A stretch of 64,000 nt of DNA, from positions 310,001 through 374,000 of the forward strand of contig KE546981.1 of assembly GCA_000442125.1 (NCBI GenBank). The letters are read 5' to 3'. The position numbers and the translations under genes were made by a program. The notes below the pieces were generated by a model. That model was not told the DNA's origin, ran no database searches, and was given only the letters and a program-made list of their open reading frames with translations. Below are positions 42,705 through 53,536 of the stretch, piece by piece (positions within the stretch are counted from its first letter, which is position 1; every line of letters starts with the position of its first letter). The DNA is from Opeltia flavorubescens (Eukaryota; Ascomycota; Lecanoromycetes; Teloschistales; Teloschistaceae).

Positions 42705-43900
42705 GGTGGTGGGAGGAAGCGAGGGGAGGGGGAGAAGGCAGGGGATTTGAGGACCTTTTCTTGTGGATATTTGGGGGTTTGGTTTGTGAGGGGGATTTTC
42801 TTGTTGATATGTCTAGGGTATGAGGGTATGAGAGTATAAGTATTTCTCTTTTGGGAGGTTGTTTGAATATGTACGTTTGTTATGTTGTGGTGATTTACAC
42901 GAGAGAAAGGTTAGGTGGTTATTGTTGGGCATTTGGGCCTTGAGGCGATTGTTTGAGATAGAGCTTTGGTATAGGGATTATCAATGATACCCATGAATCG
43001 TATAATCAACCAACCTCTGACATTATATCTCCAGCTTTACACTCGAAGAAATTCAACGTCCACGGCGACCGGGGCTTGGATCACAAGCTCAATCAATGCT
43101 CAAAGAGAACTCATGATTATTAGGCAAAAATAATTGTCTCGGTTTCTTTCCCACGATCGATCTCTTATTCCCGTAAAGTTACCCTCACCTCACGCAAACA
43201 TCTAGACGATTCCCGAGGTCGTCGCAGGTTCAGAAAATTTATATGATATAATTCGAGGGAAATTTTGATCAAAACACAAACCGTTCTTCCATCGTCAACT
43301 CGGCAATTCCTTGGTTCCAATTCTATGGATATTTGGGGAACGCGTGGAAACTGATTTTCCGAAGAACGACTACATCGATCCTGTGAGGGAAAAAAAGAGA
43401 AATCATCATCCTCTTCTTTCCTTCTTTTGTGGATCATCTCTGCGGAGGTTTTAGTGGAAAGAAAAATGGGGAAAAGGGGTTGCAAACGAGTATCTGTCTA
43501 CCATGGNTGGTAGATAAATTTGGGATGATAGGAGGGCTACTACTGAATGAATGAGTGTGTGTAGTAGAGTAGGCATTACTGGAATAGTTTGTTATGTTCA
43601 TTAAGCATTGAGTGAAGGGTATGGATGGAAGATGAATAGAACATGCAACACACACATTGACATTCTTCGAGAAGTGTTACAAAGAATCTTCTCGGAGACA
43701 GGAAGGGTAGAGGTATTTCTCTCTCTTCACAGAGGTTCTTTAATTATCAAAACTTAATCCGAAAATTCGTTTTGCTTCCTCTACGGGTGGTTTTCTTTTT
43801 TGTCGTACGTATCGTGTTTTCTGCGTTCCCAGCGAGCGTTCATATATGGTCCATTTTCCAGACCTGCTCATTGCCGTGGAGGATAGAACCGTTGCGTCCC
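42705..43900. other. Intergenic, 1.2 kb, convergent genes
   Basis: Lies between the 3' ends of the Sel1 gene and the MARVEL gene. G-rich at 42705-42790, AT-rich further right. One unknown base at 43507. No gene seen. Confidence 0.5.
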
Positions 43901-44653
43901 TCAGGCATAGCTCGTTCCACCGCTGACTTTTGATCCACGATCGTTGAGCCAGACCATCACTACGGTTGCGATGAAAGAANCCCTGCCGTAATCATTAGCC
44001 AAATCCCTCAATCCCCACACCATCTCTCCCTCTCCCCCCTAGGAAAGGATGCAACTCACGCTTCAATAAGACTCAACGCAATAGCCGTATCCCACGTCTT
44101 AATCGGCTGATCATCATACCTCTTCCCATCCTTCCACGCGTCATTCCAGCAATACATCGTCTTCAATTGCTCTTCGGTTCCCGTTTTAGCTTTATGTTTC
44201 TGTTCGCATCCGCCCCTTGGTCTGAGCATCAGCGCTGCGGAAGCGATCCAGAGGAGCAGGACGAGGATTTCGGCGGCAATGCGCGCGAGGGTTATCATTG
44301 TGGATCCGCCGGAGAAGGGGTTGGAGCGGTGGTGGGTGAATCTATTTATTGAGAAGATAGGTTAGTTTTAGTCTTCAGGGAACCTCGAAAGCATTTCTTT
44401 CTAGTGGGTGTATTTGCATTTTTTGCGCGCCTGGGGATGGGGTTCAATTGGGAGTGGGGACGTACATCGAATAAGCCGTAACCACGAATGTGAAGATTGC
44501 GCTGATGACTCCCACAGCAAGAGGGCCATTGATGTTCCTCCACCAGGAACGATGGGTGCCATCGTAGCAGATTAGGACCAAAAAGATGATTCCCAACACG
44601 AGCTGGGCGACGCGCGTGAAGTAGAGGACCTTGGGGTTGGAGAGGATAGACAT
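43901..44653 (-). CDS. MARVEL-like four-span membrane protein
   Basis: Three exons, 44653-44466, 44341-44060 and 43982-43901, 552 bases, 183 residues. The ATG at 44653 has A at -3 (ACAATG). Four hydrophobic spans are seen: VLYFTRVAQLVLGIIFLVLI (about 9-30), INGPLAVGVISAIFTFVVTA (about 41-60), MITLARIAAEILVLLLWIAS (about 77-97), and the last spanning the second intron (AIALSLIEAxSFIATVVMVW). A short loop with MYCWNDAWKDGKRYDD lies before span four. This is the layout of fungal MARVEL-domain proteins, related to the Nce102 group, which act at plasma-membrane domains. An unknown base at 43980 affects one residue after the last junction. Confidence 0.8.
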
Positions 44654-45732
44654 TGTGGGCTGCTCTTGTCACTGGCAGGAGAATAAAGTTGTGCGTGCGA
44701 GGGAATTGAGTGGGTCAAAGTTGTAGGCCAGGTGGTGACACAAGGCGAAGAGAATGAGAAGGCTGGAAATGCAGGGGGCCGTGTGTTTTTATCGCGTGTA
44801 CGGAACAATTGGTGATCCTCGTTCCTTAACAAGGCTCAAAGATTGTCACGCTCCTTCGATGTTGATTTCCTGGTGGGGTAGGTTTCATGCGTAGTTCAAT
44901 TTGTGTATGTTCCCGTGAATGATGTTGAGGACTTTGAAGTGAAGGGAAGGGAAGTCACAAATATCAACAACAACAAGGAGATGTATATACCCGACCTACA
45001 TAAACCAGCAGCCAGCAGCCAGCAGCCAGGCAGCACCGCCATGTAGCCTAACCTAGCCCAAAGCATTCTATTTCCGGTGTGTTCAAAGGATTCAAAGCAC
45101 GGTCCTCAGCCCCAGGAGATTGGCAATCTGGGGGCGGCAAGAGATTGATCCCATATGTCGCGAGAAGAGATCCCATACCTATGCAATTCGGTAGTGTGAT
45201 GTAGAAGGTGGAAGGATCAGACGAAGTTGGTTGAGTCACAGCATCGAGCGTTGTGGTTGGCTGTTGACTATGCACAGCCTGGTTTCTTGCATGTCAAGTC
45301 TGTTTCGGGTCGTTTGACCGAGCGTTGCGGGTGGTAGCATACTTCCCAAGTAGTCAATGGGACTATTTGGTTGTGTGTACATGGGTTCCGACTTGTTGAC
45401 CGTGTTTCAGCCACGGATGGAGGCAGGCAATGCCATGATGATTGACGATGGAGGGTGGTGAGGTGCCGAAGACATCTCAAGCGCGAGGCTGAAGTCTCGG
45501 GTCAACAGACGCTGGAGTAGCCTAATAAGGTTACGGTCGACTAGCGCTTTCTTTTTGGCTTCAAGGCAACGAGTGCCAAGCCTTCCTCGCTTGTAACAAC
45601 AAGATTGTAGCAAATTCAGTTGAAAATCATCGAATGAAAACGATGAAAGATGCTGGTATTTGCAATGCTCTACAAGGCCAACTCCTTCAAATGCGACGCT
45701 ATAAAGACACCATCAAAGCAACATATTACAAA
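44654..45732. other. Intergenic, about 1.1 kb
   Basis: 5' flank of the MARVEL gene and 3' flank of the ABC transporter, both minus strand. A short AGCCAGC repeat lies at 45006-45033. Small open frames near 45048-45613 are not convincing. Confidence 0.5.
45006..45033. repeat. Short AGCCAGC microsatellite
   Basis: About four tandem copies of a 7-base unit (CAGCAGC/CAGCCAG variants), ending GGCAGC. Confidence 0.6.
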
Positions 45733-48700
45733 TCATGACCGACCCAATGCCCGTTTCCATATCGGTCGTTTCCTGACCTCCTGCCCATAATTCTCCTCTT
45801 CGATATTATGCTTCCCTACGATACTTAGGAAGACTTGATCCAACGTCGTCGGACTGACCGAGAAATACTCGAACCCCAATTCTTCCTTGCGCCCTTCGAG
45901 TAGAGTGAATAGAGCACCGATACCAGAGGAATACGTCCCTGTGATTTCCTCGCTTTCCTTTCCCTTCAATGACTCCTTCTCCGTCACGTGTGCAGGAACA
46001 CTGAACCGTAGTTGACCGTGGTACACCTTTGACTCTACCATGGCGCCATCGATATGCTCTGTAATCCATGCCTTGATCCTATCCATTTCTTCTGTCGAGG
46101 TATGTGGTGCCGTTTTCGTGATGAGATGTACGTGATATCGGTCTCCATGTTTCTTTCTTAGGTACTCGCTCGTTCCCAATGCTAGCATCTTTCCACCCAT
46201 GATACCCGCCCGATCAGCCAACGCGTCTGCTTCTTCCATGCTGTGAGTCGTGAGGACAAGGCTTCGACCTGGCACCACCGATGCTAGTGTCTTCCACATG
46301 ACCCGCTTGGCGCACACATCCATTCCTGATGAAGGTTCATCGAGAAGCAATACAGCTGGATTCCCCATCAGAGCGATCGCCAACGACAGTTTGCGCTTGT
46401 TGCCACCGGACAGCGCAGCAGCCATTCGATGGCAGAAAGGTTCGAGACCTACAGCCCGCAGGCCTTCCTGCACATTCTGCTCTACATCCGCCACTCCACG
46501 CACTCGGGCATAGAACCGAAGATGTTCCAGGACCGTCATTTGATCACAAGCGTCGACTTGCGGGCAGACACCCAAGGAATTCCTGGCAGCAGCCCGACGT
46601 TTACTCAGAGGAATGTGCTCAACGAATATCTCACCTTTACCATCCGATGGCCGTATATCACCACGGATGAGGCTGATTGTCGTACTCTTGCCTGCTCCAT
46701 TAGGACCAAGGAGAGCAAAGACCTCGCCCCTTTGAACCCCAAACGTGACATCTTGCACCGCGACATTGCGCCCGAAAGCTTTCGTTTGGTGGAGTACACG
46801 AAGGCCGTCGTCGGGTGATATGTTGACTCGCTTAATCTCTGATCGGATCTCGTCATCTGCAGTATCCGACTCTTCAGCATCTTGCGCTTTATACTGTCTG
46901 CGCCGGATCTTGTCCCAGATCGACCCGCTGTCATTCCACAGCAAAACGCCGAAAAGGATGACAGATTGCATAAAGAGATAGAGAATGGGCCCGCCGTATA
47001 GGGTGATTTCTCCTGGATATGAAGCTATCGATCTATCCTTGCAATCGATGGAAAATATGTTCAGGGAAGCGAACAGAGCTCGAATTAGATTGCCGGAAGG
47101 AGTGATCAGCCCAATNGTGAAATGAGTGACATTGATATAGCCATCGAGTTTGTCGACGGGGGCACTGGTGAGGGTAAGCGTTGTTGGAAAGGCTGCTTGG
47201 CATGCCAGGACTTACTATGTCTGAACACTTAGGTACGCAATGAAATATAGGAGGAACATGGTACTAGCACGTGTCTGTTAGCAAAGGAATTCTACAATCA
47301 TCGGGAAACAAATACGTACGCTTGATACCCAGCAGCAATTGCGAAAGCTGCTAGCTGCGAACGAGCAAAGAGAGATATGAAGTATGAAAGAAGTGTCGAT
47401 GCAAGACCATAGCAGAAGAGTACTACGAAAAGGTACTCGAGATGGTACCATTGATCGGTTACACCTCGGAATATGATGATAGAAATCACGCTCACAGCGA
47501 GCACGATCATGAAGTCGAAGGTGACATATGCGGACCAAAGCGAGATGCTGCGAACGCCTGGAGAAAGATGTCAGCGCCAGGACACAGTTCTTGATTGAGA
47601 ATGGGTTGTTGTGTGCTTACCATTGCTATAATGAAGTTGTCGAACATTTCGAAGCCGTTCCAGGGTAGGATACAATGCAAAAAAGGCTGGATATGCACAC
47701 AAAGCAAGGCCAAAGTATATTACCAGCTGCAGATTCTTGCCAGCCGATGTCACCCAAGGAATATCAAATGACTGGTACTGGGTGCTAATCGAAACATTCG
47801 TCAAAAGCGTGTCTAGAGCATTCTGAGTGATGGCAGCCAGGGAGAGATCACCATTGCCTTTGTACGCAAATGTTGGAGGGGAATCTCCTTCGCCCAAAAA
47901 GAAACCTCCAGGTTTGACACTTGAGAAGTTCTGGCGAATATAATTGTTGAAGTCCTCTAGGGTCCCATCGATGATGTCCACTGATGATGCGAGCGTGGGG
48001 CCAGTGCCTTCTCCCGAACCACCGCCCGGCAATGTGGCACTGATGCGTTCAATTGCATCGGGTGATAGCTTACTGGCAGGCCCAATCACGAGGGAATAAT
48101 TTACTTGAGTAGAGAGGGAATCGATATCGGACCGGTCAACCTGGCTTCCTGGAGAGCAGTTTGGAATGGTAAAATTCTTCAGGAAGAGTGTGACAAGGCC
48201 AGCTGCGACAACTACAACGGTATTAGCCAAATTGACTGAACAGGAGGGAAAGGAACATACTGGGGATCAGAAGTGCTGCAGCAGAAGGCAGGTAATTCCT
48301 TTGGAAGACGGTCCATCGCTTCCGGAACAAGGTGAACGCTTGACGGAAAACACTGATCCGTTTCCCGGTTTGCAGTTGCAGTCCATTATCAGGAGTCGTA
48401 AGATCAATCTCTTTGTCGCCGGTCTCGTCACCTGATCCTCTTGCCTCAGCCTCATCTTTCATTCCGTTCACACCCGTTCGATGGGTGATCTGTGCTGCTT
48501 CTGCTTCTTCTGCAACATTGAAAAAGATCTCTTCGATTGTAGGTGACGTGACCTCGTAATTATCTATACCAAGACTTTCGAGAGATCGAACAAATTCCGC
48601 CGCCTCGGCTGAGGTACTTAGAGTGTAGATTGTCTGACCATACAAAACTTTCTTCGGTATACCTTCCAGGCTGTCAAGTGCATTCCGATTCTTCGCATTG

Positions 48701-50895
48701 TGAGATACGAGAATACGGTACCCGTTACCAAGCTTGTGTTTCAGCTCCACAGCGGAACCGTATGCTTTCAAGCTCCCTTTGGATAGGATGGCAATCTGAT
48801 CTGACAATAGATCCGCCTCATCAAGAAAATGGGTCGTGAAAATGATAGTCCTTGCTCCACGCTCCGCAAGTAGGATGTTCCATAGTTTCTGTCGGGCCAA
48901 TGCATCCACACCACTGCTACACTCATCTACACAGCATACGCGGCTACCTCCTGTGAACATCATGCTAAGCTGCAGCTTCCGTTTCTGGCCTCCAGATAAG
49001 TGCCGGGATCTGGCTCCTATCTTTCGATCCAGATCACACGCTTTGATCAGGCCTTCAATCTCAGCTTTTGATGACGGCTTCTCTGCTGACTTAAGTCGGT
49101 TGAAGATGTACACATGCTCATAAGCAGTGAGTTGATCCCAGAGCACATTACGCTGTGGACATACTCCGAGCCCGCCAAAACCGTCGACCGTGATGTCACC
49201 AGAGGTCACAGTGTTCAGACCAGCGATGGCATCCAGTGTAGTAGATTTGCCGCTGCCGTTGCTGCCAAGTAGTACCATTATCTGGCCTTTTGGGATCACA
49301 AGGTCAAGTTTATCGACAGCAACAACAGTCTCTTTTCGCTTTCCCAACCTTGCTGCAACATTACGGTCCCACCATGATGGACTATATCGCTTGGTGAATT
49401 GTTTAAGACGGACAGCCTCTTGCGTATTCTCATTGCCTTTACGCAAGTGGCGACCTTTGGAGCGAGTACCATACAGGTAGTTCTCAATGAACGCTCCTAG
49501 GATAGGAAACACAACAATCTGAATGATCAAAAACACGAAGAAGACAATCCCTGGGAGACTTGACGGATTCTCTGGAGCTGCTTTAATTAGATTGGTAGGC
49601 CGGTTTTTGCGCTCCCATCTAAAGCTATCAGCAAGTCTCTTAAATACAGACGGAAGATCGTCTACCTTGCCATCAAGATTGTGAAGAACGTATCTGAGAA
49701 ATCAATATCAGCGGAAGTTCTCGCAAAGTTTGCCGACATTGAAAAGCTTACAGTTCATAGGAGGGAACAATAAGCTCAGAATGGCAATAGCGCCAGTGCT
49801 AGCCTTGGCAATGACTTGTGCCAGGACAGCAAGGAGAAGCGATATGATGGTTGTCGAAATACCACTCAGCTGCGCCTTGTGGAAGAAGGCGGCACCAAAG
49901 ATGGAAAACGACGATATTGACAGACCAGCTAATATGTGGTAGATGACCAGAAGAGCAGCGCTGGTCTTGGCAAAGACACCGTACGATAAAATGAGGGCGA
50001 TCACAATCCAGCCAGGAAGGAACATAAGATCGAAAGCTATGTGATTAGCAATCAGCCGCGCAGCTTGAGGCTCCCAACGGCGAGCATTCGGCATTGATGC
50101 CTCGATTAACTGAGTCATCCCAAGTTCTCTTTCCGAAGCTATCAGTCCAACGAGTTGATAGATGACACAGACCATTCCAATGAAGAAGGCAACTCCAAGG
50201 ATATCGACAATGCCACCCATGTATGACGTTCTTATATCATCATTCCGCTGCTTTTCGGTTTTTGACGTGAAAGGATACTGGTAGACCCGATCAGGCAGTG
50301 CCCCTTGGTCGATGGTAGTGTTCTGAGACGCGATGGTGAAATCAATGGCATGTTGCAAGGGTAACGGGTACGTCTCCGCATCATTATCGCCATGTCTTAT
50401 ATCAATCTTGAATCCCAGCCCTCCATCTGCACGCAAGCTGTAGTTCCACATCCCACCAGGTCCCTCCGTGGGAGATGAATGAAAGACTGCAGCACCATAA
50501 CAGCGAGAGACTCCTCGTAAAGAATTGCGACAAATGGTGAACAGGTCGTCTTCATTTGGCGTGAGGTGAACCACTTTTCCCTGTGTCCTTGCGGTATCTG
50601 CGACTCGATCTATTACACTGTCGATATCCCCACCAGTGTAGCCATTGTTTACCAACACAAGCCTATCTCTGCCACCTCCGGAGGTCGCAAGTCCTTCGAC
50701 GAGCGATTTGACTGGATTAGACTCTGCGATGCCATAATGCGACGGAGGTCTGAACAGGTTCCGTGCGTAAGCGAGAAAGATGACATATATGACGGGAAGG
50801 GCAAAGCCGCGGAGAGGTGTCGAGAATGGATGGCGAAATAAGACAATCAGAATATTCTTCCATACCAAAGTCAAGACCTGTCGTATGAAAAGCAT
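45733..50895 (-). CDS. ABCA-type full ABC transporter
   Basis: Minus-strand gene with the order TMD1-NBD1-TMD2-NBD2. Exons: 50895-49752, about 49692-48261, 48211-47621, 47557-47320, 47263-47216 and 47164-45733; all but the first junction are GT-AG and in frame. NBD1 has Walker A GSNGSGKST, Q-loop VCPQRN, signature LSGGQ, Walker B CCVDECSSG and H-loop TTHF. NBD2 has GPNGAGKST, VCPQVD, LSGGN, LLLDEPSSG and TTHS. Each TMD begins with a span followed by a large extracytoplasmic loop, as usual in the A subfamily, which moves lipids or sterols. TMD1 has FSIFGAAFFHKAQLSG, TMD2 LLSYFISLFARSQLAA. The first intron junction (49751-49693) does not keep the frame with a canonical acceptor. An unknown base at 47116 is in TMD2. 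Confidence 0.88.
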
Positions 50896-51468
50896 TGATA
50901 CGAAGATGGAGGGATATTCAGAAGGTAAGGCTCATCTCAATATTTGGACGAAGTATGCACAGGAGGGAATTTCGACATTCCTTTTCAGAGAAGCAGACAC
51001 GGTCGAGGAACAACAATGCGAGAAATGATCCTGCGCATCACGGCCGTAGGATGACGCGGCGGCAAGGCGCAATTTGAAGCTGTATGCAGTGGAGAGTGCA
51101 TCACCACTTAATGATCGTCGCAAGGATACCACGCTGTAGCAGCTTCTGGTACGGGTCGGGACCGAAAAACGGCCGCTCACCGATACGCTAACAGGCAATC
51201 GTTGGCTTTAAATAGACTTCTAGTAAACGACTCTTACGATACTTCCCATAACTGCAAAAGGCTACTGGAGTTTGTACCTACAGTAACCATGTTTCTCTGA
51301 ACAGAACCATAAAGCTACAGAGTGAATCCCCCTGGATTTTCGATCGATATCATGAATTGATGGTTAATTTGCTTGACGCTAACGATGCCAAGTTGCGCCC
51401 CGCTTTTTGACAAGCGAGATTCGTAATCGTGTCCGTACAATCCTGTTAGTCTTTTAATCTTCGTTCTT
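50896..51468. promoter_or_regulatory. Divergent region between ABC transporter and SGT1
   Basis: 573 bases between two start codons pointing apart. No gene and no clear core element. Confidence 0.45.
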
Positions 51469-52728
51469 ATGGATCAAGCAGCCAAAGGTGCCGCTGCGCT
51501 CAGCTCAAAGGACTTTCCTGCAGCAGTTTCACACTATACAGATGCCATAGCAATCAATTCGCAGGCGGTAGATTACTACGTCAAACGATCCACAGCCTAT
51601 ACGCGAATCTCTCCTCCCAATCATGCTGCTGCCTTGAGCGATGCCGAAATCGCTCTTTCTCTTGCTTCGAAACGGGGCAAACGAGAACTCATCATCCAAG
51701 CCCAGCTTCGTCGTGCAATAGCGTTTTTCAGCCTCGAAAAATATGGCGATTCTCGACAATGCTTTGATTGGGTCAAGCAAATGGATGAGAAGGAGAAGAG
51801 CCTCAAAATATGGGAGATGAAGCTAGATACCAAGCTGAAAGCTTTGGGCGAGGATGACGAAAAGGCCATAACTTCAGTCAAGCAATATCCAGACGTTGAA
51901 TTACCGGCTCCGACAGCGGGTAAAAAGAGCGCAACTTCGACAGCCGTGGAGTCGGACAAACCCACGACCAACGTTACCGAGCAACCAGCTAAGCCCCAAC
52001 AGCCACCTAAGCCTGAAGAAGTGCAGACTCCAGCAGACAAAATACGCCATGAATGGTACCAGACGCATGACAACGTCGTGGTGTCACTGTTTGCCAAGGG
52101 TGTACCAAAAGACAAAGCTACAATTGAAATCCTGGACCAATCGCTCACCATTTCCTTCCCCCTCCCTACAGGATCAGATTTTGATTTCTCCCTCGACCCT
52201 CTCTACGACAAAGTCGACGCTGCGTCTTCAACAGCCAAAGTTATGTCAACCAAGGTTGAATTCACACTCAAGAAATCCTCCCCTGGCGAGATGTGGCCTA
52301 AGCTTGAGTCGGACACACCTGTGATCGAGGCTGACAAGGAGGACAAGAGCGATGTATGTGCAGAAGTTAAACGAGCAGTCTTAGCAGATCGGAACACCAA
52401 CTCTGCACCGTCCTATCCTACCTCCTCCAAGTCCGGTCCGAAGAATTGGGATAAGGTTGCTGAAGACCTGACGAAGAAGCCTAAAAAAGAGAACAAAGAA
52501 GGCGAAGAAGGAGGTGACGATGGGGTGGAGGATGACTTTGAAGGGGGAGATCCAGTCAATGGTTTCTTCCAGAGCTTGTACTCAAAAGCGGATCCAGACA
52601 CCAGACGAGCAATGATGAAGAGCTATCAAGAGAGTAATGGGACCGCTTTAAGTACCAATTGGGCTGAGGTGGGTAAAGGGAAAGTGGAGACGCAACCACC
52701 AGATGGAATGGAAGCAAAGCCATGGTAG
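51469..52728 (+). CDS. SGT1: SGT1 co-chaperone
   Basis: Single exon, 419 residues. The three-part layout of Sgt1 is complete: TPR domain (about 1-115; AAALSSKDFPAAVSHYTDAI, YVKRSTAYTRI), a Pro/Thr/Glu-rich linker, CS domain (about 195-283; IRHEWYQTHDNVVVSLFAKG, IEILDQSLTISFPLP, KVEFTLKKSSPGEMWPKLE) and SGS domain (about 325-419; GPKNWDKVAEDL, NGFFQSLYSKADPDTRRAMM, SYQESNGTALSTNWAEV). Sgt1 joins HSP90 and SCF/kinetochore assembly through Skp1. The length and order are those of other fungal Sgt1. Divergent from the ABC transporter, 808 bases upstream of the RdRP start. Confidence 0.95.
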   Translation: MDQAAKGAAALSSKDFPAAVSHYTDAIAINSQAVDYYVKRSTAYTRISPPNHAAALSDAEIALSLASKRGKRELIIQAQLRRAIAFFSLEKYGDSRQCFDWVKQMDEKEKSLKIWEMKLDTKLKALGEDDEKAITSVKQYPDVELPAPTAGKKSATSTAVESDKPTTNVTEQPAKPQQPPKPEEVQTPADKIRHEWYQTHDNVVVSLFAKGVPKDKATIEILDQSLTISFPLPTGSDFDFSLDPLYDKVDAASSTAKVMSTKVEFTLKKSSPGEMWPKLESDTPVIEADKEDKSDVCAEVKRAVLADRNTNSAPSYPTSSKSGPKNWDKVAEDLTKKPKKENKEGEEGGDDGVEDDFEGGDPVNGFFQSLYSKADPDTRRAMMKSYQESNGTALSTNWAEVGKGKVETQPPDGMEAKPW

Positions 52729-53536
52729 GATTCGAATGCTTGCGATGTCGTCAGTATTGGGGATGGCGTCCTTTCAGCAAGGTGCTATGGAGTGGAAACC
52801 TTGTCCTTTGGCATGCTAAGATGATCTATTATTGAGAACATTGAAATCTTGTATAAGATGAATAAGACGATTTTTGGACAACTTTTTGTCGTAGTCGGCC
52901 TGAGTTCTTCTGTTCTAGTCTCACATTGGATGCCTGAGGCACAATATCGTGCAAATCTTCGCGTGTGCCTTGCATTGGCTCGAGCGTTTCTGGTCCAGTG
53001 GATGAGTTTTTCGAAGGCGTGTCAAACGTCGCATATGTCACGGGCCGACCCTTGAATTTAGCGGGGAGCTAGAGAGGCCGTTATCTCTTGGCATTTCCCT
53101 TTTGGGCGCTTCGCGATTGGTTTCTCCTCTTCTCCATACGTTCCCTAGCCTTGCTGACCATCCATTGCATCTCGCTGGGAATTTTGTAGCCTTGTATTCC
53201 TGTTACTAATCGTAATCGTTTTTGCCTACAGTCGCTTGTAATATGTCATAGCTTTTGTACAAATACCTTAAGATCAGGGCATTGCCAGCGCATGCACCGA
53301 CCAATTTCAGCCTTTCCAGAGCCATTGATTGCTTTCAAACATTCCCTGATACTCTCGAGCGATTCTTAACACCTTTGGGTGCTTTGTACGCCGTTTCGTT
53401 TCGTGAGATACAAGTATTCAGCCTTTCAAAGCGATTTCTTGAGGTTGAACGCTAATATTTCCTTCCCACGATCTCAGGTAGCCTTGTGCTCCATTGATGC
53501 GTTCTCCTACCTACATTGCCTTCTACATGCCCTTTC
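52729..53536. other. Intergenic between SGT1 and RdRP
   Basis: Holds the 3' flank of SGT1 and the 5' flank of RdRP, same strand. No gene seen. Confidence 0.5.
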
